A stretch of 64,000 nt of DNA. Source: Micropterix aruncella (taxonomy: Eukaryota > Arthropoda > Insecta > Lepidoptera > Micropterigidae). A program made the translations under genes and the position numbers. The DNA lies in assembly GCA_944548615.1 (NCBI GenBank), contig OX155960.1:29296056-29360055 (forward strand). The letters run 5' to 3'. Shown here in pieces: positions 53,216-64,000 of the stretch. Position 1 is the first letter of the stretch; every line of letters begins with the position of its first letter. The notes under the pieces were generated by a model that was not told where the DNA came from, made no database searches, and saw only the letters and a program-made list of their open reading frames with translations.

Positions 53216-53934
53216 TCTATGGTGCTTGGATCTGTCTGTTTCCAGCATTTGTGGTGATATGATTTGGTACGAATGTCACTTGTCCGAAGTACGATTTTGT
53301 TGCCAGAGCAGGTTTTCTATTTGTTTCAGTTGTGCAGTCGTTATTAGACATTGAACATAATGCCAAATGGTAGCATATTCGAGGAAATCTGATAATCCGT
53401 AACATCATTCGATGCAATTGTAGCATTGCTCTGTGTTCAATATAAAACTTTGCCAGATGGTAACATATTTCAGGAAAGCTGATAATCCGTAACATCTTCA
53501 GGATGTTGCATTGGTAAAATGGACTGGGAACTGGTTTCAGTTTCTTGCGGGGACTGCTCTTCGAAATAATCGTTACTGTCATTATAATATGTTGAAGCAT
53601 TACTATATGGACTCTAGCATCCTGGTGAATCTGTTTCTTTCAGATGCGCGTTGAAGATGGTGTCGTTAAATTCTATTTGACTAAAGTTGAATGTGTTGTA
53701 TTTCTAATGCTAATAGTAAGGGCAAAGATTTTAGTTGAAGATCTCAAACTCATTATCTTCTGCTGTAGAGTTAGGGAAAGTTTTTTTTTTTGTCGAAATT
53801 GTAGATTTAGGTTCAGATTCATGAAAAGTATGCACTGCAGTTCTTTTTTGCTCGATATCTGTATTTTTAGTGTGAACGGTTTCGTGCAGCTTGGGCCACA
53901 AGATCCATTTTGTTCTCGGATCGCCTCAACTCTC
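53216..53934. repeat. Stretch with a ~50 bp direct repeat
   Basis: gatggtaacatattt(c)aggaaa...ctgataatccgtaacatc occurs near 53356-53406 and 53445-53495 (diverged). No gene. Confidence 0.55.
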
Positions 53935-54545
53935 GATTCAGCTCCTATTCAGAAGCCTTCTCGTGTGGAAGGCTAACCCTGGTAATATTCTCGCGTCTCA
54001 GGCCTCAAAGCTGGTGGACCGGTTTCTCCCGGCGGGATTGCATCCCGGCACCACTGGACGGTTTGCGCACCGTACGGCGAAGCCAATCGGTTGTGCATTC
54101 TGACTAATTGCTGAAAGAGTCTGAAGACTATGGAAATACACTGTCTTCTAAGGAGCGGAGGGTGGATGTTGACCTGTTGTCATGTCATGCCATTATTGAA
54201 ATGACCTTGCGTCACTCGATCCCGTGTGGCACTACGGGCAAAGGACGCCCAGGTCCGCGATAAATTCTAATTAAATTACCGCTGTAATACAACAGGTAGA
54301 GGTCGCGTAAACGACTTCGGACCCGTATCCAGTCGGGAGTACGGAGGTATCCTGAAGGTTAATTCCAGACGGAGATATCCTGCCAAAACTGGTAGATAGT
54401 GGTCTCTAACGGGCTGCTGGCGAGCTAGACAGTAGATTGTCTTGTCTCTAAGTCTTCTACGCTCATCCCACGGCTGAAAGAATGATTACATATCGTTATA
54501 CCAGCCTGAGGTGACGGGTTCGCCCGTTGTAGTCGACACCGCCCT
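53935..54545. repeat. GC-rich repeat family, diverged long copy
   Basis: Same landmarks in the same order as 37030-37900: ctattcagaagccttctcgt, ggtttctcccgg, actggacggtttgcg, gtatccagtcggga, ttctacgctcatccca and atcgttataccagcctgagg. This shows the ~953 bp unit is an interspersed family, not only a local tandem repeat. Confidence 0.8.
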
Positions 54546-55099
54546 ACTGTATTTTTGTGTGTGAACTATCGGAAGCCTGAAAATAAACAAAATTGTGTAA
54601 GTATCGAAAGATTGTAAAATTGAGAATGGTTTTTGAAAAGAATGGAACTTTCTTGGATGCTGCGGAGCGATCGACGGCAAACGTGGATCTTTAACTATAG
54701 AAAGCTAACGTTCGTCAAAACGACGAGCATCTAATAATTATCTCCCTCTCCCTTTCTAATTCTTTTACCTACACACTCGCGGTTTCGCGCCAACTTAGTG
54801 ACTGCTAGACTGCGTCGCGTGGTTGTCAATTTAGCCGGTAAGTTATTTTGTATTTGAGATTACCTACGGCATACTCGTCAGTTTGACGAATGGTTAGCTT
54901 ATGCTTAACTTTTACGCCTGTGCTTGCTCCTGTACTGCGCCAAAAAATCTAAGTAATTTGATAAATAATGTTCATTTGTAGGATTCGAATATTTAATACC
55001 GAAGAAAAAAACTAGGGGGCTCACAGGGGACGCGTCCCCCTCGGAACGTTGTAGGTAAAAAATAAAGTCGAGAGAAATTAGGGAGATTCCGTGACTTAT
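54546..55099. other. No gene seen
   Basis: Mixed composition, no supported feature. Confidence 0.45.
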
Positions 55100-55270
55100 G
55101 CACCTTGTCAGGCAGGTATCCAGGGGGTCGGGGGATAGTTAGTTGGGATTTAACCCCCCGAAATCTGACATATTTTCGTTTCATTTGGTGGGTGCTGCGC
55201 GCGTTGATTCAATGAATGCCCCCCCCCCCCCCGAAACTGGTCTTAGCTCCCTAGAAAACGTACCTGAAAA
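55100..55270. mobile_element. G-tract hAT-like element, diverged copy 3
   Basis: tcaggcaggtatccaggggg... to a run of 14-16 Cs and gaaaacgtacctg. The interior (ttagttgggatttaaccccc, atttggtgggtgc) matches the reverse complement of 16800-16930. Confidence 0.5.
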
Positions 55271-55745
55271 TTTTCTGTGGGGAGTAGTTTACCCGAATTT
55301 CAACTTCTAATCTTGAACCTTTTCGGAGATACGCGTTTGGCGGTATGGAACTGCAAATCCCCGCTCCCCGTTTCACACAGTCGGGAGTGGATTTTGCGAA
55401 ACCCTCTAATTTGCTTCGAGGAGTAAACGATTAAACGAATTGCAAGTTCACAATATTCGACGCCCTTTTATATCTCGTTAGAGGATGGAATTCTCCACGC
55501 CCTCGAAAACGTACTTCCTTATTTTCTGAGGGGAGTAGATCACCCGAATTTAAATTTCCCACCTCGACCCGATTCGGAGATATGCGTTCGACGGGCTGAA
55601 ATTTAAAACCTCATTTGGTAGCGTTAAGGGATGACGGAATGAATTTGAAAAATCCCTTCTTAACGGGCGCCTACGTTGTGAGGAGAAGACATATGAGAAA
55701 TTGCAGCCCTATCGCGCGGTAGATTCGGCTCAGCGATGATTATGG

Positions 55746-55746
<1 letters not shown>

Positions 55747-55776
<30 letters not shown>

Positions 55777-55778
55777 TC
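55747..55778. repeat. (TG)n microsatellite
   Basis: About 15 TG units. Confidence 0.95.
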
Positions 55779-56079
55779 TTTCATTGTCAAGGGCTTTCGA
55801 TTGTATACGTATAGATCTGTGATCTTCTTGATTGTTTTTTATTATATATTCATATTCATATTCATTTTATTAGTATACTGGTATACAAGTCAGATACAGA
55901 TTAGCAAACATTTATACATATTAGCAAACAAACATTTTTTTATCGTAAAGGAAAGATAAAATAAACAAAACAAAATGAAGAAAAAAACACAAGAATAATG
56001 TAAAATGAAGAATTACAAGACAAAATGCAAAGAGATCATTAGATACTTTAGCCACGAAAGCATTTTAGACTTCACTCGA
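55779..56079 (-). other. Probable 3' region of the adjacent minus-strand LINE
   Basis: AT-rich, follows the stop codon of the LINE fragment on its strand. No gene. Confidence 0.4.
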
Positions 56080-56292
56080 TTAATATTCCTCCAGTGAGTA
56101 AAACGCCTTATCTGTAAGGTATCTCTTAAGGCGTCTCTTAAACACGTCAAGAGATTGCGCCTGCCTAATGTGCTCGCTGAGTTTGTTGTAAACCGCTGGG
56201 CCGGCGATATAGGCTAGCCTCTCCGACTTGGATAATGCATGACTTACCGAACATAGCATGCTACGGGATCTTGTTGGATAGTGGTGATGCAC
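56080..56292 (-). pseudogene. LINE C-terminal fragment (minus strand)
   Basis: Encodes HHYPTRSRSMLC, GPAVYNKLSEHIRQAQSLDV and FKRRLKRYLTDKAFYSLEEY. The TR..., VYNKL(P) and FK..LK.YL pattern is the extreme C-terminus of Jockey/CR1-type LINEs. 5'-truncated. Confidence 0.78.
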
Positions 56293-56648
56293 ACACTTAT
56301 ATGCGTTGGGGTGTACGTAGTGTTTTCTGTTTTCATGTGATTTCGTTTTAACTTTCTGGCTGCGATACTGGACTTGATTGTTTTTGCTTTAGGTACTATT
56401 GGATTTTATTTGAACTGTTAATTCCAAATAATGAGTTTAGATTTAAATATATATTGTAGCTAGTTCTATATAATAAATCATATTTAACAATATTTAATAG
56501 GTAACTAGCTTATTTCACAAATTCTAGTTGAAATACGACATAGAGTTGAACTTTCATATTATTACTTCTTTATACAAGCCAATTCATTATTATAAGTCGT
56601 TACATTTGTTACACACTTAGTTGTGACAATCTGGACCTTTCGATTTGA
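56293..56648. other. No gene seen
   Basis: AT-rich. Confidence 0.5.
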
Positions 56649-56950
56649 GTTAACCATTTTTGGTTAGACGCTTACAAATGCTAAAATTGTATCTAACCAA
56701 TATTGGTTAGGGCGCTCCGCGCTGCGTAAAATGCCAACTTTGTAATATTTATTCATTATTATCTTAATTGTTTGACGAGATAAGGTTATAATGTTTTATA
56801 TGTCGAATTTCAATGCGATCATATTACAGTTAATTTTTTTAACGATCCGTATAGTAGTTTAAAGTTATGGTCGTTTTTCTCAAGGCCATCGACTTCACGC
56901 GCGAAACTGTTCTGCGCAGAAGTGACGGCTAAATTTTTACCCCGCGATAT
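56649..56950. mobile_element. Diverged relative of the TTAA MITE
   Basis: Begins ttaaccatttttggttaga and contains cgagataaggttataatgtt and atttcaatgcgatcatatta, matching 43570-43650. The right terminus is lost. Confidence 0.5.
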
Positions 56951-57241
56951 TCTCCTTTGTTGCGTCGCATATCAGAGATCGCTGCGAGCGCGCAGCAAAA
57001 GCTCGTAGTCCAGCCTAAGGGAATTTGTTGCAACCTTTGTTGCTCTGCGTGTCGCGTTGCGAATATCTGTACGCAGCTTAAGGCGACGTACTACTTAAAA
57101 AATAAACCGTATCTGAGTTTTTAAGCCCCGCCTACTTACCCCCTCCCCTCGCGACGGGGCAGGTGTTTATTATGTTGACTCATCTCGCAGCGATATTCAC
57201 TCGCTATCGATGTCTGGACTAAACACACTAGGTATACACTA

Positions 57242-57442
57242 TTGCAATGGGATTTATATTTTGGGATTATGCAAGTGTCATGTACCTACGCTGGTGAAGA
57301 AGGCTACGCTTTATCATCATCTAAACTTGAACATTATATTACTTTCCCGGCTGCCACTGGTAGGGAAGGTGTTGTGATCGTGCGGAAAAAATGTTTAGAT
57401 AACGATAGAGATGTCCATTTTGAGGTCCACCAAGATGATTAA
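57242..57442 (+). other. Unrecognised 66-codon frame
   Basis: Reads MQWDLYFGIMQVSCTYAGEE and ends FEVHQDD. No domain recognised, no splice or promoter support. Kept only as an unknown. Confidence 0.2.
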
Positions 57443-57459
57443 GACCATTTTCAGAGAAA

Positions 57460-57550
57460 TGTATGTCTGTTTGCCTGTATGTAATCTCTCACGATAACTG
57501 CCGAGCCGTTGAACCGATTGAGTTGAAATTTGGAACATAGGGATAGTATC
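57460..57550 (+). repeat. Short interspersed motif
   Basis: tctgtttgcctgtatgtaat through gccgttgaaccgattgagtt to gaaatttggaacata is a frequent motif of insect interspersed repeats (inferred from familiarity). Confidence 0.4.
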
Positions 57551-58839
57551 ACCCTGGAATGCGCCCATTAGATTTTGGCTGTCAACTGTTAAACCAAACT
57601 ATCACTGTCAAAAATTGACAGAAGCCATATCTTACAGAATTTCATTTGCGATATGTCATTTGAAATCCCCTGAAAAACTGTATTAAGAAGAGTCACCTGT
57701 CACTAATTAATTTTCGACATTTTAAAATTATTTTAAATGGTGATAGATGACAATTGGAGAAATGCCGTTAACTGTTTTGGATACAGTTTTCCAAGGGCTT
57801 TTAAATGACATAAATCGCAATTCATGTTCCGTGAGATACAGCTTTAGTATTTTTTTGATAGTTGTAGTGACAGTTTTGATAGTATTTTTTGGCAGAAAAA
57901 ACATTTAGAATCGAATTAAAAAACAACATTGTGTATCGAACTATTTATTCGCGGTATAATAGTTCTTTGAGGAGGACATAACGACACCCATCGCCTTGTA
58001 CATTATCATTAAAAAATTATTTAATTAAAAAGTAATATAATTTATTTTTAGATACTGTAAGCACATCATTGTAAACTTTAAAGAAATACACATCATTAAA
58101 AATAAATAATTATTAATTAAAATATAAAATCATTAAGACAAAAAATCATGAAGACATTTCTGGTTGGCAAAGTAGTCTGTTATTTCTGAGTAGATACATA
58201 CATATTAAATGTAAAGAGACGAATAAATACATTTAAAATTGCGCAGTACATTTGAGACTTCCTTTTTGTAGCCTTGACAGTGTCGCTTTGTAGTGGTGCG
58301 CCGACTTTTGTAATTAAAATTCATCAAATGATAATACATTTTCAAAAGCCTGTTCATCATTATTAATTAGATCTGTACTCAGCACAGATTTGGAATATCG
58401 TGTACTTTTCGGTGGTTCTATATTGCTTGTGCTTTGCTTTGGAGTGTTATTGGCAAGTACATTCTCTGTGAGTTCTTTGCTCACTTTGTGATGGAATCAC
58501 TGAAAACTAACTACCGCTTAAGCGTTGGACAAGGGAGAGGAACCGATTTCTTTCGTTTTATCGTGTCGTTTCTTTTATTTGCTTCTTTCAAAGTGTATTC
58601 AGGCTCCCTTAAATCCATATTCCTTCATACTCCTGGATCGATAATTTCAGGTAATACACAGTCCATATAAAAACAAACAAGTTTTTTCCATGACATTTGT
58701 CCAAATCAAATCATTCGTCTGTATATATTCGGTTTTGAGGAGATCGTTTTTACCAGACCAAAATGTAAATAGGCACACTTCCTTTCCAGTTATATGTATC
58801 GTTCCAGTTACAGTTTCTTTCCAGCACACTTTCTTTAAA
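57551..58839. other. No gene seen
   Basis: AT-rich. A 78-codon frame at 58434 has no domain. Confidence 0.45.
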
Positions 58840-59106
58840 GTTATCCACAATACCACAGATAGTTCATACCTTGTTGAAAACTTACGTTTTTTCGTTCCTC
58901 AGCGATTAATTCGCAATTCACGCACGTTTGAGGTATCTCGTGCCAATACCAACTACGGGAAAAATTCCATCGCTTATGGGCTGATATGCACGTACGACTC
59001 TTGTTTCTCCACCATCGACATTTTCAACCTCAACCAACCGACGTTCGTTAAAGAATTATTCAAATCAATTGCACCTAACGAGCTTGTTAATACCTATAGT
59101 AATTAG
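58840..59106 (+). pseudogene. LINE C-terminal fragment
   Basis: Encodes SSYLVENLRFFVPQRLIRNS, RANTNYGKNSIAYGLICTY and STIDIFNLNQPTFVKELF. This is the same C-terminal pattern as 19160-19588, from a different family member. Truncated upstream. Confidence 0.75.
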
Positions 59107-59295
59107 TTATATACTTTCTATACAACAAAATAAAATTCGAAATTTAAATTCTAAGTGTCAACATATTTTAAAATTTTCTCCCCTCTAAATAATAATTAAA
59201 TAATAAATTTTAGTGATTATAGTGCAATTCTATAGTCTGGATTAACTCGCGGTTAACACGGGACGCGTCCCGAAGGATCTGATCGGTCTGAGCTG
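59107..59295. other. No gene seen
   Basis: AT-rich end of the LINE fragment. Confidence 0.5.
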
Positions 59296-59697
59296 TTCAC
59301 TTTAAATATTCGACCAGCGTGTCTATGGAAAAGTCGACCATCGAAAACAAGCGAGCTGTAGTTACTGGCTGAAGGCAGATCGACTTTGCTGAAGATACAT
59401 CGGAGGACTTACTGAAGGTGGTGGTGGATTTGATTGACCAGCCACCTTTCGAAGACTATATGCAAAGACTCTCAGAAGGAGGTTACCGCAAGGTATAAGG
59501 ACGATCAATTGTGCGCTGGCAGCTTAGAAGGATTACGAGACTCTTGTGGAGGCGATAGTGGTGGACCTCTGCAAGTGGCGATAGCTGACAACCAATGCCT
59601 TTTCAACATAATCACCGTTACCAGTATTGGAAAGAGCCCTTGCGGAAGTGCCAAGGGACCTGGCATATACACTGCCGTGAAGAGTCATGTGAAATAA
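59296..59697 (+). pseudogene. Chymotrypsin-like serine protease pseudogene (clip-SP, snake-like)
   Basis: Three frames together spell the C-terminal part of an S1 protease domain. FTLNIRPACLW is at about 59296. QIDFAEDTSEDLLKVVVDLI then DQPPFEDYMQRLSEGGYRKV lies at about 59368-59495. YKDDQLCAGSLEGLRDSCGG with the active-site Ser in GDSGGP (59551-59568) and a final CGSAKGPGIYTAV follows. The His active site and most of the N-terminal half are absent. At least two frameshifts and a lost Cys (QPPF where QPTC-like is usual) make it non-functional. No introns are seen, so a retrocopy is possible. Confidence 0.78.
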
Positions 59698-60029
59698 ATG
59701 GCGTTTTAGGAGTATGTCTACCGGCGAAAAATTGTCCAAAAACTGAGGGGGATTTGCCAAAAGGGAAACTATCACAATTTTGTATAATGTCGGAACAAGA
59801 GACTGTATGCTGTATTCAACACAGCCCCATGAGCAACAACACGAGATCATCAGAAAACCAGGATAAATCCAATAATGCATCTTCTATATCACCGCCTACT
59901 ACAACAACTACCAATAAGTCACCGGTCATCTCTACAATAGCTCCAGAAAAAACTCAAACATCACCACAAGCCATAACTACCAATTTCATAAATGACAGTG
60001 TGAAAAACGAACTAAATCCGAAAAAATAG
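59664..60029 (+). pseudogene. CLIP domain with Thr/Pro linker, fused after the protease remnant
   Basis: In the next frame, ESCEINGVLGVCLPAKNCP and then QFCIMSEQETVCC (59682-59814) shows the six-Cys CLIP pattern, ending in the adjacent Cys pair. A Ser/Thr/Pro-rich linker follows (PPTTTTTNKSPV) to a stop at 60027-60029. CLIP domains normally lie before a protease domain, and here no protease follows. The order protease end, CLIP, linker in one uninterrupted stretch suggests a retrocopied fragment of a tandem or fused transcript, one frame apart. Confidence 0.75.
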
Positions 60030-60300
60030 CTCTGCAATATTGAGTAAAAATTTAACAATGACAGTCATTGCTGCGTTAGCGATTAATTGATTTATTTTAT
60101 TTTATCTGCATCCAAACTTTTCTCTGGTCGTAACGGTCTCCGTTCCATCGGGTTCAGAAGAGGGAGGAAGAGAGAGTGCACCCGTGGTCGCGCGCCCACC
60201 TGTGCACTATAATATAGCCTGCGCACTTGACTGCTTCCGAACAGTGGACTCTGAGAAGACTAAAGAAGTCACTAGAATCTACAATGCAGTCGCTGTGGCC
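60030..60300. other. Unassigned, GC-richer
   Basis: A stretch near 60120-60300 might be transposon end sequence. No motif identified. Confidence 0.3.
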
Positions 60301-60309
60301 GAACACGGC

Positions 60310-60490
60310 TAGAAGGATATATATACAACATATCAGTAGCTACCACAAATATTTATAAATATCTATAAATATTTATTATATATCTATAAATACCTATAAA
60401 CATCAATAAATATCTGTATTTATATATCCACTATACGACCTATCTATATCTTTATTTATATCTATATACATATACACATACCATCGTCTA
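60310..60490. repeat. AT-rich tandem repeat, ataaatatct-type
   Basis: Repeats of ataaatatctataaatattt and variants, grading into atatctatatacatataca. Confidence 0.75.
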
Positions 60491-60730
60491 ACTCCTTCTT
60501 CCTAATCACTTCCAATTCCCTACCTCTCCCATCGGTTTTCTATATATTTTTTATATTTAATATGAACTTTGTTTATTTTATAATTAATTTTTAAGTGTAA
60601 TATGCTGAAATCCAAATGTGTAATAAACGATTATAGGCGTAATGTTTTTCTTTTTTTTCTACATTTATGCACACGTATGTATATTGTATGCGCTGTATTT
60701 TTCCAGAAATAAAATAAAAAATAAATAAAT
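60491..60730. other. No gene seen
   Basis: AT-rich with AATAAA-type runs just before the end of the minus-strand YqaJ remnant. Confidence 0.5.
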
Positions 60731-61875
60731 AAAAAGAAATTATATATGGACCTGTCCTTGAACTTGAACGTACCAGTGATGTTTGATGCTGATTTCAAGT
60801 TTTCCATCTTTCTGTTTCCAAAATGTCACTTTTCTTTTTCTTGTCGCTTCCGTTAACCAGATTCTATGTGCTGTAATGGGAAATTTGACTTCAAAAATAT
60901 AATCATCAGATATTCCATCTGGAGAAGCTCCCAAAAATGGAAATTTAGGGTCAATGAATAATCCACATTGCTGAATTTCCACTTTTTCTAGACATATTTT
61001 TCATTCTAGTGCAGTTGTTTCATTTTCTTTTCCATGGCAAATTGATGCTACGTTGCTCAAATCCCATTTTCAGTCATGGATTTAACTAAATTGGCGCATT
61101 TTGTGTGTTGTTAACTATTGACAATTTTGCCAAAGTTAGACGCAGTTACCATTTTTCTTCGTAATTCCAACCACTCGCTGCTTTCACCTTGAATAACCGT
61201 AAGTTTTTCAATTCGCAATCGATCATTTTTCTATTTTCCAATTCTTGAAATAACAGAGCTTTGCTTTTTTCGAATATTTCTGATGGAACATCGGGTTGGT
61301 TGCAATGTTCTCCATAATGCGAATTATTGTTTTTTTTTTTTAAAAAAAACTTTCTGCTTTTATTTCTTTTATAAAGAATGGATTTACTTAAATGCCTCTG
61401 TCTTCTTTATTCCACTTTTGATATCCTGCCAGAGGGACTTTTGCCTATATATTTTTTATGTAATCTTGAGAGTGGCTGTTTTGTATTAAATGATATAACT
61501 GCCGCATTACATCGCGCTTGGTAAGACTGCTTTTGGATGTAATTTGTCCTCTTACCACCAATAAATTTTGCAATGATGCCGTTAAACCTTTCGAGAACAT
61601 TACTATCTACATCATGAATTAGGCTTCTTGCATGTATTGCTACCTACGTTTTAAGTTATGTAACGTATTCTTTCCCAAATAATGTCACCCATCAAACAAC
61701 TCATTGCATCCAGTGTTTCATTTTCCGACAAACAATTTTAAAAACTTCTACATTTATCATGGTTTCCAAATGCATCTATCGGGGCGTTCAAAATGTCATT
61801 ATACAGGCAATCAATTTTCTCATCAATTGAAAAGTTTTGACATTTATTATAAGCTACTGCTGATGTAATATTTCT
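60731..61875 (-). pseudogene. Transposon-type gene remnant with YqaJ nuclease domain
   Basis: Minus strand, broken by frameshifts and stops. From the N-terminal side: SIDEKIDCLYNDILNAPIDA, FGNHDKC (about 61790-61850); DVDSNVLERFNGIIAKFIGG, KRTNYIQKQSYQARCNAAV (about 61515-61615); VIQGESSEWLELRRKMVTAS, NFGKIV (about 61123-61200); then GLFIDPKFPFLGASPDG and EVKFP, and lastly WYVQVQGQVHI (60740-60960). GASPDG...EVK is the PD-(D/E)xK catalytic core of YqaJ/lambda-exonuclease-like proteins. Genes with this layout are widespread in arthropod genomes, where they behave as repeats. Dead copy. Confidence 0.72.
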
Positions 61876-62139
61876 TCGCATTTTTAGTTTTTTTTTTCAC
61901 AGACATTACAAGTTGAATAAAAGCTTTTAAAAAGTAGATACCTACGTTTTGTTTTTTAAATTACAATTCTGCCTATCTGACGGTTTTCTATATTAGAACG
62001 GTCAGAATCGTAGCCTAATAGTATATTATATTTATACATGGTGTATAGCTCTGTCATATGGCTCTAACGCAAATGTATTGGCATTATTTACTGTCCCCTT
62101 ATATATGACACATTTTGACTCGCGGGAAGCAAGCTGAAG
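61876..62139. other. No gene seen
   Basis: AT-rich sequence upstream of the YqaJ remnant. Confidence 0.5.
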
Positions 62140-62224
62140 TGGCGCACTTGTTTTAAACTCGCATAAGATCACACCGGTCGTAGGTTCAAAACCTACCGAT
62201 ATGTATATTTTTTTTTTGTTTTTA
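62140..62224 (+). repeat. tRNA-like Pol III sequence (SINE head or dead tRNA)
   Basis: Box A-like tggcgcacttg (62140-62150). A perfect T-arm gtaggttcaaaacctac (62180-62196, 5 bp stem, box B ggttcaaaacc). A T8-type terminator at 62209. No matching acceptor stem, so not a working tRNA. Confidence 0.55.
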
Positions 62225-63464
62225 TACATAAAGAAACATTGTTATCAAATAAATGAACACTTTTTATTAAAAAAAAGTAATATTGTAAATTTAAAAAAAA
62301 ATTAAATAAATATTAAATATTATTTTACTTATTATTGTTTCTATTTTTCAACATATGATTTATCATGTTTTTAAACCTCTTTCATTTACACGGTGAAATA
62401 GCCATCTAAAACCGATATTTTTTTACTTCACATCTCCGATCCATCGAAATGTCAATTTGGTAATAATAAGTCATGAAACAGAGCGTCGCGAACGCAACCG
62501 CATATGTCGGCCTTCGAAGCCGAAATGAACCACGTTTCTAAGAGCCAATAACATTTCATTATAAAAGGTTGGCTGTTATGCCATTTGAATCAGTAATTGA
62601 TCCCCACATAAGAACCATATTGACCCAATGTCGCTTGCGGCATTTTGAATGCCAGCGCGTCGTCGCGAGAAGAGCGCGCTCATCTCATTGTATGACAAAA
62701 ATAATATAAACGGGCTCTGCAAAATATTATTTTTAAAATATACTGATATTTTATTTGAAAAAAATAATCGTCAGTACTACAAGTTTATTGTACATAGTTT
62801 ATGTAAAAAAAAACAAACTTGAAAAAAACACACAGTAATAAGTAATATTTAACAGTGAATATGGATGAAAGTTACACTTTTTATATAATTTTTTTTAACA
62901 AGAAAAACTTATTTTTTTAAATTTATGCGAAAGCATTCCTCTTTACAACTATTGTTAAAATGCCGTAGTATTTTTTTTGAGTCTCTTGATCGTGCAGTTT
63001 AGTGTGAGGCACGTTTCAAAAAATGCTCTAAAATGAAAATTTCCTGTATAGCTCCCAGATTTAATTATTTTCCTCAATTTTCCAATACTTAAAAAAAAAT
63101 CTGAAATAGCTATCTACTTAAGAAAGGTACTGTGAGTTACGATAATTTTTTTTTATTGGCTAACATCATCAGTTATTTCAGTATGATTGTTCAAAAATTG
63201 CCAAAAAATGTAATTTTCGAAATTTACCTACATCGTCGCCTTAAGAGCGTTGTCCCAAATTTAGGCACTCGGGTTTTAGGTATTTACCGCTCGACGCGCG
63301 AGGTGAGTGCGCCCGTGTGGGTTTTTCCTCACTTACGGGACACAGTTGCGACGTTACGGCGACTAAACGATCTTGATCTGTAGCTATGGCGTACCTATAT
63401 TTTTAGTTAATAAGTAAATAACTAAAGTTTACGAAGAAAATAAAAAGACTGTCCAAAATAGATT
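62225..63464. other. No gene seen
   Basis: AT-rich with short GC-rich islands (62480-62700, 63230-63370). No recognised domain in frames up to 83 codons. Confidence 0.45.
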
Positions 63465-63700
63465 AATTATGTATTTTAATTAAATTTATACAAATATGGA
63501 TGATGCAATATTATTATATTCACATAAAACTATATAGGTAATTATAAAAAGAAACTCTTTTTAGTTGTTTATTTGTATAAGTACCGACTTAATTGAAGTG
63601 TTATAAAACTATTTTAATTAAATTTATACAAATATGGATGATGCAATATTATTATAATTACATAAAACTACCTATATAGGTACTAATAAAAAGAAACATA
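63465..63700. repeat. Direct repeat, two ~88 bp copies
   Basis: Copies at about 63472-63558 and 63609-63697 share tttatacaaatatggatgat and gcaatattattata, ending aaaaagaaac. Offset 137 bp. Confidence 0.85.
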
Positions 63701-64000
63701 TCTCACATTCCTATCTCACATTCCTAATGCTAATTATTGTCATCCTACATTTACCGCAAATGGAGGGGACTGCAGCGCGTGAATTAGAGTGGTCGAGTAG
63801 CCGGTAGGGGTTCAATTAGTTTTACCCCTTTCCCCCATCGCCCCACCTTCCCTTGTGCAAGCCTCGAGGGTGTCGGTGCAGAGCAAACCTGTCCCCCTTA
63901 CCAACAAACCCCGTATTGGATGAATTAATCAGGATGTCTGTGGCGGCAAACTTGTACCCTATACGTTTTCCAACTTTTATTTATTACTGAAACGAGATTA
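63701..64000. other. GC-richer sequence at the window end, unassigned
   Basis: C-rich blocks (63820-63900) with no recognised gene. Possibly the edge of a repeat or gene continuing beyond the window. Confidence 0.3.

Noticed and set aside
59533..59880. 115-codon minus-strand frame
   Set aside because: Antisense to the protease and CLIP remnants, which show recognisable motifs.
62140..62224. Functional tRNA gene
   Set aside because: Box A and a good T-arm exist, but the acceptor stem does not pair and the anticodon arm is unclear.

Overview
Insect-like nuclear DNA: AT-rich, intron-bearing, with GT-AG spliced genes and a dense load of transposable-element remains (LINE, Penelope-like, mariner, hAT-like, TTAA-flanked and other foldback elements). 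The one conserved cellular gene recognised is the Polycomb methyltransferase gene Enhancer of zeste, E(z). Its protein follows the Drosophila and human EZH2 sequences closely. The order of insect cannot be fixed from this window; the short 3'-tail repeat near 22.0-22.25 kb is of a kind common in Lepidoptera and other insects.

Left part (1-22.4 kb) is a transposon graveyard: a purine-rich simple repeat, Penelope-like 3' tails in inverted pairs, a 540 bp (TA)n tract, a 5'-truncated LINE with an intact reverse-transcriptase frame (2.6-4.7 kb), a non-autonomous hAT-type element with a perfect 8 bp target duplication (5.3-6.0 kb), a LINE 3' end (6.8-7.2 kb), and a complete-looking DNA transposon (9020-13264). 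The last has terminal inverted repeats, eight subterminal iterons and a two-exon 606-codon gene for an uncharacterised transposase-like protein. From 15.5 to 19.6 kb lie a minisatellite and a 1,472 bp block repeated without visible difference on both sides of a 200-N gap, almost certainly an unmerged contig overlap.

Centre (22.4-52.4 kb): E(z), plus strand, 14 coding exons reconstructed at base level (22577-52250), giving an uninterrupted 762-residue protein. All splice sites are GT-AG and all phases join. Introns 2, 5, 6, 7, 8, 10, 12 and 13 hold mobile elements and tandem repeats: foldback clusters, a Penelope-like GIY-YIG fragment, a decayed mariner, TTAA-flanked MITEs, a GC-rich ~953 bp repeat family, a 354 bp triplicate, an 81 bp minisatellite, and a TTAA-flanked element ending 39 bp before exon 11.

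Right part (52.4-64 kb): LINE C-terminal fragments on both strands, another copy of the GC-rich family, a frameshifted clip-domain serine protease pseudogene followed directly by a CLIP domain in another frame, and a minus-strand YqaJ-nuclease transposon remnant. No intact cellular gene other than E(z) is supported. rRNA, complete tRNA and CRISPR features were not seen.
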